Assembly (NCBI GenBank): GCA_017410245.1
Contig: JAFQRE010000009.1
Location: 1-42,783, forward strand
DNA from: Bacteroidaceae bacterium
GTDB lineage: Bacteria > Bacteroidota > Bacteroidia > Bacteroidales > Barnesiellaceae_A
Length of the DNA stretch: 42,783 nucleotides
Reading direction: 5' to 3'
Shown: piece by piece, positions 1-8,443 of the stretch
Position numbering within the stretch: position 1 is the stretch's first letter
Layout of the letters: each line of letters begins with the position of its first letter
Program-made: the position numbers and the translations under genes
The notes under the pieces: generated by a model
What the model saw: the letters and a program-made list of their open reading frames with translations, nothing else
Databases searched by the model: none
What the model was told of the DNA's origin: nothing

Positions 1-74
1 ATTCCGAACAGAGAAGTTAAGCCCGGTCACGCCAATGGTACTGCGCAAGTGGGAGAGTAGGCAGCCGCCACTTA
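1..74 (+). rRNA. rrf: 5S ribosomal RNA, 3' part
   Basis: The window opens inside a 5S rRNA. The conserved loop CCGAACAGAGAAGTTAAGC, the run GGTACTGCG and the segment GGGAGAGTAGG are all in the expected order. The 5' part is outside the window, so this is the tail of an rRNA operon read left to right. The exact 3' end is estimated from the point where the terminator stem begins. Confidence 0.93.
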
Positions 75-75
75 A

Positions 76-116
76 ATCGCCCTGACAACGAAAGTTGCCG
101 GGGCGATGTTTTTTTT
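76..116 (+). terminator. Intrinsic terminator of the rRNA operon
   Basis: ATCGCCC (76-82) pairs with GGGCGAT (101-107), and CAAC (86-89) pairs with GTTG (94-97) around a GAAA tetraloop. A short mismatched stretch separates the two stems. A run of eight T follows at 109-116. It lies directly after the 5S rRNA and fits a Rho-independent terminator. Confidence 0.9.
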
Positions 117-637
117 GTAATATAGTCTAATAAGCCCCAATAAGACCAATTAGTCAAATTGGACTAATTGGGTACTAAATATTTGGCTCAGTGGCTAAAA
201 GGAGTTATTTAGCCATGCAGCATGATAGTAGTCTATAGAGAAAATAACTCACGCTCTCAGCTCCTTGTAACTGATAATGGAAGTATTTAATGGTTTGGCC
301 GATCTATATTGTATTCTTATCTCACTATTCAAATCTTACATTTTGAGTTATGGCTGTTGAATGGTAAAGCAGCCAGTCTCCAACTTTAGCAAGAAGTGTT
401 GGGACTATTTTATCTTTTAAATAATCTCTTTACAGATGGCAGTTATGCCGTTGCAGAGTTGTATTCGTTAAGTCTTGTCTGCAACTTTGAGGCATGCTGT
501 ATTTGTATATTAAATTGTATTAGAACGCTCTTCTACGAGCAATATTTGTGTTACTGCTTTGATGAAAATGAGTGCATGACGAAGCATATTCTGTGTTGCT
601 TGGCGAGCACTGCTTAGAGTTGTGTCATGTTTGTGTT
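117..637. other. AT-rich spacer between rRNA operon and gldH, no gene recognised
   Basis: About 520 bases hold no reading frame that I recognise. Two small inverted repeats are visible: CCAATTAGTC (146-155) with GACTAATTGG (162-171), and TGGCTAAA (192-199) with TTTAGCCA (208-215). Neither is followed by a T-run. A weaker TGGCTG/CAGCCA pair lies at 351-375. The spacer separates the plus-strand rRNA operon from the 3' end of the minus-strand rny-ricT-gldH group, but I see no convincing terminator for that group. Confidence 0.5.
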
Positions 638-1135
638 TTATTGTTTGTGGTATTGTATGTTCAAGCCTATATTCTTGATACCTTGCAGTTGGTTTTCACG
701 CATGGCCTGAGTTATGCTAATGGTATGTGTACCGCTGTCGAGTTCTTGCTTGATGGCGATGGGGTGTTGTATTTGGTGTGTCGATCCCCAGCCACCACCT
801 ATCCAATTGCCGTAGTGGTCGGCCAGTTTGATATTGATAGTGTCGTTGGTAGTGGTGCTATCGGGTCGGGTGTGATCGACAAATAGCCATAGGTTGCTGT
901 ATTGGTACTGGTTGTCGTGGCGAACAAATGTGTTGATGTCGTAGATGCCGTCTTGTCCTATCTCTATCGTGAATGTCTTACTGTCGTAGCTATTCCAACC
1001 ATCGTTGTTGATGGTAACGTGTTTGTTGTAGATTTCGTTACCGGTGCATGACATTGCAAGCATAAAACCGAGGAGGAGTAGCAATCTGCTACTCCTCGGT
1101 GTGTGGTTTGTTTTCGTTATTCTTTTTTCCTTCAT
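638..1135 (-). CDS. gldH: GldH-family lipoprotein
   Basis: The 165-residue protein has a basic start, a hydrophobic stretch (about residues 17-29) and a lipobox cysteine at C30, so it should be a lipoprotein. The rest resembles the GldH family, first found in gliding Bacteroidota but also present in non-motile Bacteroidales. I chose the ATG at 1135: it places the signal peptide at the N-terminus and overlaps the end of ricT by 47 bases. A longer frame to 1300 would add low-complexity residues read out of frame from the Asn-rich end of ricT. It follows ricT as the last gene of the rny-ricT-gldH run. The family call is from overall resemblance; the role in this organism is not shown. Confidence 0.8.
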   Translation of the reverse strand: MKEKRITKTNHTPRSSRLLLLLGFMLAMSCTGNEIYNKHVTINNDGWNSYDSKTFTIEIGQDGIYDINTFVRHDNQYQYSNLWLFVDHTRPDSTTTNDTINIKLADHYGNWIGGGWGSTHQIQHPIAIKQELDSGTHTISITQAMRENQLQGIKNIGLNIQYHKQ

Positions 1136-2357
1136 TGTTGTTTTGATTTGAAGGTGTAAATCGTCTTTTGCGTTGTTGGTTGTTGTTGGGAGCTTCGTTG
1201 TTGGGATTGTTGTTTTTACGTCGCTCACGGTTATTAGCAGTGTTGCGATTGTTGTTGCTATTTCCGTTGCCACCTTTTTTCTTGCGCTTCTTGTTGTCAA
1301 AGCGTGTGAGGCTGTCTTGTCCTACAACGTCTTGATACTCTTTTTTGGTGGGCTCGCGTTGTTGATCATCGCGTTCGAGGCGGTCGGGTTTGATGCCGCG
1401 ACGGTTGAGAGCAATAATCTCAAACGCTCTTCCTGCATCTATTGTGACAAGATTGGCGGGTATTGCCTTGTCGGTAGAGTAGGTTATTTGTCGAGCGAAG
1501 ATATCGGCTTTGAAGAAGTAATATGTATTGTCTTTGGTTTCGAGTTCTATCTCTTTCGATGGCATCTTCTTTCGTGCCTCGACGTATGCATCTACTTCAA
1601 AGTTAAGGCAGCATTTCAGTTTGGCGCATTGTCCTGCGAGTTTCTGCGGATTTAATGATATGTCTTGGTATCGAGCCGCACTTGTGGCTACCGATACGAA
1701 GTTTGTCATCCAACCGGCACAGCACAATTCGCGTCCACAAGGGCCTATACCGCCTATGCGTCCTGCTTCTTGTCGCACGCCTATCTGCTTCATTTCTATG
1801 CGCACCTTGAAGGCATCGGCCAACACCTTTATGAGTTGTCGGAAATCGACACGATCGTCGGCAATGTAGTAGAATATGGCCTTGTTACCATCGCCTTGGT
1901 ATTCTACGTCGCCAATTTTCATATTCAAGCCTAAGTCCTCGGCTATCTTGCGAGCACGTATCATGGTGCTGTGTTCACGAGCCTTAGCCTCTTCGTATTT
2001 TTCGATATCGTTGGGCTTGGCTTTGCGATAGACACGTTTGAGCTCGACCTCATGTTTAGGTGCGTGCTTGCGCATTTGCAGCGGAACCAAGTGTCCTATA
2101 AGAGTTACCTCACCGATGTCGTGTCCGGGCGATGCTTCTACTGCAACAATATCACCCACTTCGAGTTTGATATTGGTAGTATTGCGGTAGTATCCCTTGC
2201 GAGTGTTCTTGAAGCGCACTTCTACAAGGTCGTTTTCCTGTTGAGCCTCGGGTAGGTCTTTCAACCAATCATATACCTCGAGCTTGGTCTCTTTTCGACG
2301 GTATTCGCGGGCATCAAATTCGCTTTTTTCTATATTTTCGTTGATGGAGTTGTCCAT
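1089..2357 (-). CDS. ricT: PSP1/RicT-family protein, probable RNase Y partner
   Basis: 422 residues. The PSP1 core spans about residues 90-330. Six cysteines sit in two clusters, C207/C212/C213 (within GIGPCGRELCC) and C244/C249/C250 (within CAKLKCC), the pattern that in Bacillus RicT helps hold iron-sulfur clusters. In Bacillus, RicT acts with RicA and RicF to direct RNase Y in mRNA processing. Here the gene lies 29 bases downstream of rny on the same strand, which suggests the same partnership; this is inference. No RicA or RicF homologue is seen in the window. Residues from about 355 form a basic, Asn-rich, low-complexity tail that is likely disordered and may bind RNA. The end overlaps gldH. 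Confidence 0.9.
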   Translation of the reverse strand: MDNSINENIEKSEFDAREYRRKETKLEVYDWLKDLPEAQQENDLVEVRFKNTRKGYYRNTTNIKLEVGDIVAVEASPGHDIGEVTLIGHLVPLQMRKHAPKHEVELKRVYRKAKPNDIEKYEEAKAREHSTMIRARKIAEDLGLNMKIGDVEYQGDGNKAIFYYIADDRVDFRQLIKVLADAFKVRIEMKQIGVRQEAGRIGGIGPCGRELCCAGWMTNFVSVATSAARYQDISLNPQKLAGQCAKLKCCLNFEVDAYVEARKKMPSKEIELETKDNTYYFFKADIFARQITYSTDKAIPANLVTIDAGRAFEIIALNRRGIKPDRLERDDQQREPTKKEYQDVVGQDSLTRFDNKKRKKKGGNGNSNNNRNTANNRERRKNNNPNNEAPNNNQQRKRRFTPSNQNNNEGKKNNENKPHTEE

Positions 2358-2386
2358 GGCAGAATATATTTATTGTGCGAAGTGCG

Positions 2387-3928
2387 TTATTTTGCGAAGC
2401 TAACAGCGCGAGTTTCACGGATAACGGTGATTTTAACCTGTCCGGGATATGTCATTTCGTCTTGAATGCGTTTGGCAATCTCGCCCGACAGACGCTCTGT
2501 TTCGAGGTCGTCAATCTTGTCGGCACCAACAATTACGCGCAATTCGCGACCCGCTTGTATGGCATAGGTCTTGGTAACACCGGGATATGAGAGAGCGAGT
2601 TGTTCTAAGTCATTGAGACGCTTGATATATGCCTCTACGATTTCGCGACGAGCACCTGGACGAGCACCAGAAATAGCATCGCACACTTGTACGATGGGAG
2701 CCAGCAGGCTGTTCATTTCGGTTTCGTCGTGGTGCGCACCAATGGCATTGCAGATGTCGGGTTTTTCTTTATATTTTTCGGCCATCTTCATACCGAGGAG
2801 TGCGTGTGGCAATTCGGGCTCTTCATCGGGCACCTTGCCTATATCGTGCAACAGACCGGCGCGACGAGCTTTCTTGGGGTTGAGTCCCAACTCCGAAGCC
2901 ATAACAGCACAAAGGTTGGCTGTTTCGCGAGAGTGTTGCAAGAGGTTTTGTCCGTATGAAGAACGGTATTTCATCTTACCAACAAGGCGGATAAGCTCGG
3001 GGTGGAGTCCGTGAATACCCAAGTCGATAGCAGTGCGTTTACCGGTTTCTATAATCTCTTCTTCTATTTGTTTCTTCACTTTAGCCACAACCTCTTCGAT
3101 ACGAGCGGGGTGAATACGTCCGTCGGTAACGAGTTGGTGCAAGGCCAAACGTGCTATTTCGCGACGAACGGGGTCGAATGCTGATAGTACGATAGCCTCG
3201 GGGGTGTCATCGACTATTATTTCAACACCGGTAGCAGCTTCGAGGGCACGTATGTTGCGACCTTCACGACCAATGATTCGTCCTTTCATTTCGTCCGATT
3301 CGATGTGGAATACAGTGACCGAGTTTTCAATAGCAGTCTCGGTAGCAACACGTTGAATGCTTTGAATGATGATGCGTTTGGCCTCTTTGTTGGCAGTGAG
3401 TTTGGCATCGTCCATGATGTCGTTGATATACGATGCAGCCGAAGTTTTGGCTTCATCTACCAATGACTGAATGAGTCGCTCTTTTGCCTCTTCGGCCGAT
3501 AGTCCCGATATGCGTTCAAGGTGTTCGATCTCGGCTTTGTGCAGTTTTTCGAGCTCTTGTTCTTTCTTTTCAACAACTTCGAGCTGTTTCTCGTAGTTGG
3601 CTTTGGCCGAGTCGGCCTCGTTTTTGCGACGTTGCAAGTCGTTTTGTTGCTGATTGAGTTGCATTTCGCGTTGTTTCAACTTAGCTTCGGCCGATTGAAG
3701 TTTAGAGTTGCGCGAATTGACTTGTTTCTCGAGTTCGGCCTTACGTTGCAAGAACTCTTCTTTAACTTCGAGGAGCTTATTTTTAGTGAGGACTTCGGCC
3801 TCTTTTTCAGCTTCTTCGATGATTGCTTTGGCTCGGTTGGCAAGTACTGTCTTATTGATGATATAAGTGGCAACCACTCCTATCACCAAGGCCACCACGA
3901 CCAAACTGATTGTTAGTATAGTTTCCAT
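2387..3928 (-). CDS. rny: Ribonuclease Y
   Basis: 513 residues, the usual RNase Y size. Order of parts: an N-terminal membrane anchor (about 5-24), a long charged coiled coil (about 30-165), a KH RNA-binding domain with [10 protein letters not shown] (216-225), and an HD metal-dependent hydrolase domain with HDIGK (361-365). RNase Y is a membrane-bound endoribonuclease that starts mRNA decay. ricT follows 29 bases downstream and is likely co-transcribed. A strong hairpin lies 28 bases in front of the start codon. No good promoter is visible between it and zapA, so expression may depend on read-through. Confidence 0.96.
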   Translation of the reverse strand: METILTISLVVVALVIGVVATYIINKTVLANRAKAIIEEAEKEAEVLTKNKLLEVKEEFLQRKAELEKQVNSRNSKLQSAEAKLKQREMQLNQQQNDLQRRKNEADSAKANYEKQLEVVEKKEQELEKLHKAEIEHLERISGLSAEEAKERLIQSLVDEAKTSAASYINDIMDDAKLTANKEAKRIIIQSIQRVATETAIENSVTVFHIESDEMKGRIIGREGRNIRALEAATGVEIIVDDTPEAIVLSAFDPVRREIARLALHQLVTDGRIHPARIEEVVAKVKKQIEEEIIETGKRTAIDLGIHGLHPELIRLVGKMKYRSSYGQNLLQHSRETANLCAVMASELGLNPKKARRAGLLHDIGKVPDEEPELPHALLGMKMAEKYKEKPDICNAIGAHHDETEMNSLLAPIVQVCDAISGARPGARREIVEAYIKRLNDLEQLALSYPGVTKTYAIQAGRELRVIVGADKIDDLETERLSGEIAKRIQDEMTYPGQVKITVIRETRAVSFAK

Positions 3929-3950
3929 TTTTTGTTTATTTATGTATTAT

Positions 3951-3996
3951 AAAAAACACCACAAGTATAACCATGTATGAGGTTATACTTATGGTG
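3951..3996 (-). terminator. Hairpin with U-tract between zapA and rny
   Basis: CACCACAAGTATAACC (3957-3972) pairs with GGTTATACTTATGGTG (3981-3996), 16 pairs with one mismatch and an 8-base loop. On the minus strand it is followed by six U (complement of 3951-3956). It fits an intrinsic terminator for zapA, or an attenuator in the leader of rny. Confidence 0.75.
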
Positions 3997-4052
3997 CGGT
4001 TAAAAAAATCGTTATAGTAGTAAACAGCCTTATATATTATATATAGGGTGTT

Positions 4053-4358
4053 TTACGTGTTTTGTTCAAGGTATGCAGCCAATTCTTTCTCTATCTGAGC
4101 AATTGTGTTTTCGAGTTCTTTCTTATCGTTAGACGCCTCAATATACAATCGTGCAGTAAGCAACGCAACCATACCATAGTATGACGTGCTGTCCATGCCT
4201 TTAATTCGGCTTTTATACTCGTTATAATATGTGTTTATCATCTTTGTCGCATCACGAAATATCTTCTCTTCCTCGCTGTTACGCTTAACAGTGAGGCTGA
4301 AAGGGTGATCTATATCGTTGAGCTTCACATTAATTTTGAAGTACTCCGAAACCTCCAT
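4053..4358 (-). CDS. zapA: Cell division protein ZapA
   Basis: 101 residues with a typical ZapA layout: an N-terminal globular part (FKINVKLNDIDHPFSLTVKR) and a C-terminal coiled coil (about 55-100). ZapA binds FtsZ and bundles its filaments at the division site. It starts 4 bases after the stop of the upstream coiled-coil gene, so the two should be translated from one mRNA. Placement next to rny is common in Bacteroidota as far as I know. Confidence 0.88.
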   Translation of the reverse strand: MEVSEYFKINVKLNDIDHPFSLTVKRNSEEEKIFRDATKMINTYYNEYKSRIKGMDSTSYYGMVALLTARLYIEASNDKKELENTIAQIEKELAAYLEQNT

Positions 4359-4362
4359 GATA

Positions 4363-4677
4363 TTATTCGTTAAGTAAAGAGATACACTTATCTATTTCCC
4401 GCACCAATTTGGCAAATTTTTCTCTGTTTTCTTGCAATTGTCGAGTGTCTAACTCGGCTTTTTGCGAGATTTGCAGATTTTTATAGCGGACATCTCGTTG
4501 AGCTAATTCGTTGGTAAGTTCTTCGATTCTCTTATCTTTCTGCTCTATCTCATTGTGTGCTCGGTTCAATTGCTCTTGCAACTCGTTGCATTGTGTTTGT
4601 AAACGAGCATGTTGCGAGGTCAATTCTTCGATATGTGCACGCAGTGATGTGAGTATTACCTTTGAATTGTCGGCCAT
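4363..4677 (-). CDS. Small coiled-coil protein, ZapB-like in form
   Basis: 104 residues, nearly all predicted coiled coil from about residue 10 to 100, rich in Glu, Gln, Lys and Leu, with no signal peptide or membrane segment. It is the first gene of a two-gene unit with zapA, with its own promoter at 4697-4729. By position and form it could be a division accessory protein acting with ZapA, much as ZapB acts with ZapA in E. coli. Coiled coils resemble each other by composition, so this is not evidence of homology to ZapB. Confidence 0.75.
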   Translation of the reverse strand: MADNSKVILTSLRAHIEELTSQHARLQTQCNELQEQLNRAHNEIEQKDKRIEELTNELAQRDVRYKNLQISQKAELDTRQLQENREKFAKLVREIDKCISLLNE

Positions 4678-4696
4678 AATACACCAAATTTTGCTA

Positions 4697-4729
4697 CAAA
4701 GATAATAATATTACTTGAATAATGACAAA
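4697..4729 (-). promoter_or_regulatory. Promoter of the coiled-coil/zapA unit
   Basis: On the minus strand, TTTG (complement of 4726-4729) is followed after 21 bases by TATCTTTG (complement of 4697-4704), matching the Bacteroidota housekeeping form TTTG-N19-21-TAnnTTTG. The start codon lies 19 bases further. The -33 box touches the foot of the pulA terminator hairpin. Confidence 0.75.
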
Positions 4730-4762
4730 ACCCGAGGCAAATCTTTGCAGGGCCTCGGGTTT
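4728..4762 (-). terminator. Intrinsic terminator of the pullulanase gene
   Basis: AAACCCGAGGC (4728-4738) pairs perfectly with GCCTCGGGTTT (4752-4762), giving an 11-pair GC-rich stem and a 13-base loop. The minus-strand transcript continues into a U-containing stretch. It lies 43 bases past the stop of the pullulanase gene. Confidence 0.8.
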
Positions 4763-4805
4763 ATTATGATTTTTTAAAGAATTGATTTTGGTGTGCTTGA
4801 TATGC

Positions 4806-6812
4806 TTATCGAGCCAATATAAGAGCTGCCGAAGGAGCAATCGTAGCTGTAGTACCTTCAATTTTGTTTGTGCCGTTGAGATCAATTATACCATCATTGG
4901 CTATTACTTGCCAGTTGCCTTCGGGTATCTCTATTTCGGCAGGTTGGTTGCCACCGTTGAATGCCACTACGATTTGGTTCCAAACATCACCACCTGCATT
5001 GTCGTTGAGTGTATAAGCTACAACTTGCTTGGGAGTGTTCTCGATAAATTGGAGGTGCTTGCACACTTCTTCGGCTGTAGCCAAGCGGAATGCAGGGTGT
5101 GACTTGCGCAATTGAATGAGGTTGCGGTAGTAGTCAAATTGTTCACGGTTTTGTTGTTTCAGACTCCAGTCTATTGCGTTTATCTCGTCGGGCGAACAGT
5201 AGCTGTTGTGAACGCCTTTCTTGTCGCGGAAGATTTCTTCGCCAGTAAACATAAAAGGAACACCTTGTGAGGTGAATACGATGGTTTGAGCCAATCGTGC
5301 ATAGCGTTGCAACGACTTTTCGTCGGCCTCAGGCATCGAGGCACGCAACTTGTCGGTGAGACACATATCATCGTGACAAGATACATAGTTGATAACTTGT
5401 GTGGGGTGATTGGTGTAAGGAGCTTTTGAGTAGTTTACGAGTTCGTAGTTGATTTGGGGGTGTTGAATGGCTCCAACAATACCAAATTTTACACTCTCCT
5501 CACAGTTCTCGGCACCAGTGGCAAAGCCACGACCTTTGGCATCGCTGAAGTGACCTTTTACACCATCGCGAAGGTCATCGCTGAATACTGCAATACCGGG
5601 CATCTTGTAGGCATTGGCTTTCATAGCGCATTGCTCGGCAGGAATGGCGGGAGCACTTGCAGCCCAACCTTCGCCGTAAACAAATATTGTAGGATCTATC
5701 TTATCCAACTCGGCACGAACAGCTTTCATTGTTTCGATATCGTGAATACCCATCAAGTCGAAGCGGAAACCATCGAAGTGGTACTCGTTTACCCAATATT
5801 TTACCGAGTTTACGATGTAGTCACGTACCATTTCGCGTTCGCTGGCAGTCTCGTTGCTACATGCCGAGGCATCGGCGTAGCTGCCATCTTCGTTGTGACG
5901 ATAGTAGTATCCGGGTGTTGTGAGGCTGAAGTTAGAGCCATCGTTGATGAAAGTGTGGTTGTACACAACATCGAGAATAACACGAATGCCATTGCGGTGC
6001 AGGGCTTGTACCATTTGTTTCATCTCGCGAATACGAGTGGCGGGGTCGAAAGCGTTGGTTGAATAAGAGCCTTCGGGTGTGTTGTAATTGACCGGATCGT
6101 AACCCCAATTGTATTGGGCGCTGTCGGGGCGACTCTCATCTACCGAGCCGTAGTCGTAAGAGGGGAGGATATGTACGTGAGTAACACCCAACTCTTTGAG
6201 GTGGTCGATACCTGTCATTTGCCCTTCGGGCGATTGAGTGCCTTCTTGAGTGAGAGCCAAGAACTTACCACCATATTGGTTGCCGGCCGAGGGGTGTATC
6301 GAGAAGTCGCGGTGGTGCATCTCATAGATGATAATGTCGGTAAACTTATCGAGCGCGGGGCGTACATCGTTTTCCCAACCTTCGGGATTGGTAGTAGCAA
6401 AGTCGATAATGGCACCACGTTTGCCATTTACACCTACGGCGCGGGCATAGGCACCGGGAGTCTCGTCCATCCATTCGCCATTGTAGTGAATGCTGAATGT
6501 GTAGTACTTGCCATACAAAGCCTCATCGAAGGCAGTACGCCAAGGCTCATTGCTGTTGGCACGTTCCATGTAGCGAGTTTCAATGGCTTCGCCACCCAAA
6601 CCCTCGTTGTAGATACGCACCTTTACACTATCGGCTGTAGGAGACCATAGTGTGAAGCGTGTTCCGTCCTCATCAACTCTCATCTCCAAGTCATCGCCTT
6701 TATAGACGGGGTAGTTGTTGTAATCGCCGTCGGCGACAGGTGTTGTTTGGCAACTTGTCATCATAGTGATTGCTACCGCAAAGGGTAATGCAAAATTTTT
6801 GAATTGTTTCAT
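4806..6812 (-). CDS. pulA: Type I pullulanase, lipoprotein (GH13)
   Basis: 668 residues. The N-terminus is a lipoprotein signal with cysteine C21 (MTSC). Residues about 30-140 form an N-terminal CBM48-like beta domain, followed by the GH13 barrel. The type I pullulanase motif YNWGYDP is at 234-240. Conserved GH13 regions are DVVYNH (281-286), GFRFD with the likely nucleophile D352, the acid/base E381 in YGEGW, and SCHDD with D481/D482. The enzyme cuts alpha-1,6 branches in pullulan and branched starch or glycogen breakdown products. The lipid anchor places it in the envelope, so it may act on polysaccharide outside the cytoplasm. It has its own promoter and terminator and is not near a SusC/SusD pair in this window. 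Confidence 0.93.
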   Translation of the reverse strand: MKQFKNFALPFAVAITMMTSCQTTPVADGDYNNYPVYKGDDLEMRVDEDGTRFTLWSPTADSVKVRIYNEGLGGEAIETRYMERANSNEPWRTAFDEALYGKYYTFSIHYNGEWMDETPGAYARAVGVNGKRGAIIDFATTNPEGWENDVRPALDKFTDIIIYEMHHRDFSIHPSAGNQYGGKFLALTQEGTQSPEGQMTGIDHLKELGVTHVHILPSYDYGSVDESRPDSAQYNWGYDPVNYNTPEGSYSTNAFDPATRIREMKQMVQALHRNGIRVILDVVYNHTFINDGSNFSLTTPGYYYRHNEDGSYADASACSNETASEREMVRDYIVNSVKYWVNEYHFDGFRFDLMGIHDIETMKAVRAELDKIDPTIFVYGEGWAASAPAIPAEQCAMKANAYKMPGIAVFSDDLRDGVKGHFSDAKGRGFATGAENCEESVKFGIVGAIQHPQINYELVNYSKAPYTNHPTQVINYVSCHDDMCLTDKLRASMPEADEKSLQRYARLAQTIVFTSQGVPFMFTGEEIFRDKKGVHNSYCSPDEINAIDWSLKQQNREQFDYYRNLIQLRKSHPAFRLATAEEVCKHLQFIENTPKQVVAYTLNDNAGGDVWNQIVVAFNGGNQPAEIEIPEGNWQVIANDGIIDLNGTNKIEGTTATIAPSAALILAR

Positions 6813-6854
6813 TGTTGGTAGTATAGTTATTATGTTAATTATCTGCTATATGCA

Positions 6855-6886
6855 CAAAGGTACATCTTTTTGCGATATGCTGCAAA
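6855..6886 (-). promoter_or_regulatory. Promoter of the pullulanase gene
   Basis: On the minus strand, TTTG (complement of 6883-6886), 20 bases, then TACCTTTG (complement of 6855-6862), an exact match to the Bacteroidota form. The ATG follows 42 bases downstream of the -7 box. Confidence 0.8.
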
Positions 6887-6946
6887 TCTCATATTATAAT
6901 ATGTATAAAGAGTTATGCTATCGTGTGCGTGTCGATGACATAATTT

Positions 6947-8443
6947 TTAGAACTGAAGGTATATAAATGGAACAACCTCGCTCGATCGTACTTGCAATAC
7001 CAAGAAAATGAATAGTGCAAAAATGATGGCCTTGGCAACAAGAGGCGTATGCTCGAGTGTTTGTTGTATTGAAAGCGACAATTGGTGTGGGGTGTAGTGT
7101 AGCAGATAGCCTATTACTATAGCTAACGTCACGAATGGATATCCCGACACAAACTGAGCAAAAACTTCGGGGTGGAATTGAGTGAATATCTGTGTGGCCA
7201 TTTCGCCAACAACAGTGAGCGAGTCGGCTCGGAAAAATACCCAACCTATGGCTACTACATGAAATGTGAGTAGAACATTGCCAATGTGCAGTAGTTGAGC
7301 CTTCAGTCCTGAGTGCTCGCGAGCCGGAACAAGTTTGCGATATACCTTGTGCAGTACAAGCATAAGTCCATGCCAAGCGCCCCACAAGACAAATAACCAA
7401 GAGGCTCCATGCCACAATCCACCTATCACCATTGTAATGAATAGGTTGAAATAGTTGCGCCAACGGGGTACTCTGTTGCCACCTAACGAAATGTATAGGT
7501 AGTCGCGCAACCAGGTAGAGAGGGTGATGTGCCAACGTCGCCAGAACTCGGTAATAGAGCCCGACTTGTAGGGTGAGTCGAAGTTGATAGGGAAACGAAA
7601 GCCCAACAGCAATGCAATTCCGATGGCCATGTCGGAGTAGCCCGAGAAGTCGCAATAGATTTGCAATGTGTAGCCGTATATGCCTAAAAGATTTTCAAGT
7701 CCCGTATATAATGCGGGAGCATCGAATATGCGATCGACGAAATTGATGCTGATGTAATCGGATATGACTACTTTCTTGAAAACACCTGTCATGACAAGGA
7801 ATAATCCCTCGGCAAACATCTCTCGGGTGACAAGCGGACGGCGTTGTATCTGTGGGAGGAGGTCGATGGCTCGAACAACCGGCCCGGCTACAAGTGGTGG
7901 AAAGAATGAAAGGAAAAAGATGTATTCGAGAAGGTTTGATGTAGGTTGTAACTTGCCACGATAGATGTCGATGATGTAGCTGAGAGAACGGAATGTAAAG
8001 AAAGAGATACCTATAGGCAGTGCTATATCCCATAGCTCGATGGGACGGCTGATAAAGGTATTGATGGTATCGACAATGAGGGTAGTGTACTTGAAGTAAC
8101 ACAGCATACCCATATTGATGAGGGCACTTAAAGCCACACACCATTTTCGCTTAGATGAGCTGTGTGTGCGCTGTAGCAGCAGGCCTATCAGAAAATCGGA
8201 CATCGCTACCAATAACAGGCATAGAACGTAGATGCCACTCGACTTGTAGTAGAAATAGAGCGAGAAGATGATGACAAACACCATACGTCCCATGTTGTTG
8301 CTGTATAGCAAGCGGTAGATGATAATGAATGCCAAAAACAGAAAGAGAAACAGCCCGCTATTGAACATCAACGGGTGTGACGGAGAGTATGTGAGCAGTT
8401 CGCCCAACTTCGATAAATCGAGATTATCTAATATGTTGTTCAT
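6947..8443 (-). CDS. MBOAT-family O-acyltransferase (AlgI/DltB/PatA-like)
   Basis: 498 residues with about ten membrane segments. The MBOAT family signature is clear: FWRRWHITLSTWLRDY (300-315) with H305, and GGLWHGASW (341-349) with the invariant histidine H345. Proteins of this type move an acyl group, usually acetyl, across the cytoplasmic membrane for transfer to an extracytoplasmic glycan. Its first bases overlap the end of the neighbouring SGNH hydrolase gene by 20, so the three genes are co-expressed. The neighbours suggest acetylation of peptidoglycan or a surface polysaccharide; the substrate cannot be read from the sequence. Acyltransferases of lipoteichoic acid type (DltB) are unlikely, as no dltA/C/D genes are present. 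Confidence 0.92.
   Translation of the reverse strand: MNNILDNLDLSKLGELLTYSPSHPLMFNSGLFLFLFLAFIIIYRLLYSNNMGRMVFVIIFSLYFYYKSSGIYVLCLLLVAMSDFLIGLLLQRTHSSSKRKWCVALSALINMGMLCYFKYTTLIVDTINTFISRPIELWDIALPIGISFFTFRSLSYIIDIYRGKLQPTSNLLEYIFFLSFFPPLVAGPVVRAIDLLPQIQRRPLVTREMFAEGLFLVMTGVFKKVVISDYISINFVDRIFDAPALYTGLENLLGIYGYTLQIYCDFSGYSDMAIGIALLLGFRFPINFDSPYKSGSITEFWRRWHITLSTWLRDYLYISLGGNRVPRWRNYFNLFITMVIGGLWHGASWLFVLWGAWHGLMLVLHKVYRKLVPAREHSGLKAQLLHIGNVLLTFHVVAIGWVFFRADSLTVVGEMATQIFTQFHPEVFAQFVSGYPFVTLAIVIGYLLHYTPHQLSLSIQQTLEHTPLVAKAIIFALFIFLVLQVRSSEVVPFIYLQF

Noticed and set aside
146..215. Inverted repeats after the rRNA terminator as transposon ends or attachment site
   Set aside because: They are short local hairpins with no target duplication and no transposase or integrase nearby.
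396..886. Two overlapping plus-strand frames (396-617 and 572-886)
   Set aside because: They are rich in Cys, Leu and Tyr with no domain. The second is the antisense of gldH, and the first shows no sign of coding.
1136..1300. N-terminal extension of gldH to the upstream ATG at 1300
   Set aside because: It would bury the lipoprotein signal peptide behind 55 residues of Thr-rich low complexity that are an out-of-frame reading of the ricT tail.
3929..4052. Possible 6S RNA gene between zapA and rny
   Set aside because: The spacer is only 124 bases and is explained by a simple terminator hairpin; 6S RNA is longer and has a central bubble between two stems.
6918..7655. 245-codon minus-strand frame
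   Set aside because: It lies within the MBOAT gene in another frame and has an unnatural composition rich in His, Arg and Ser.
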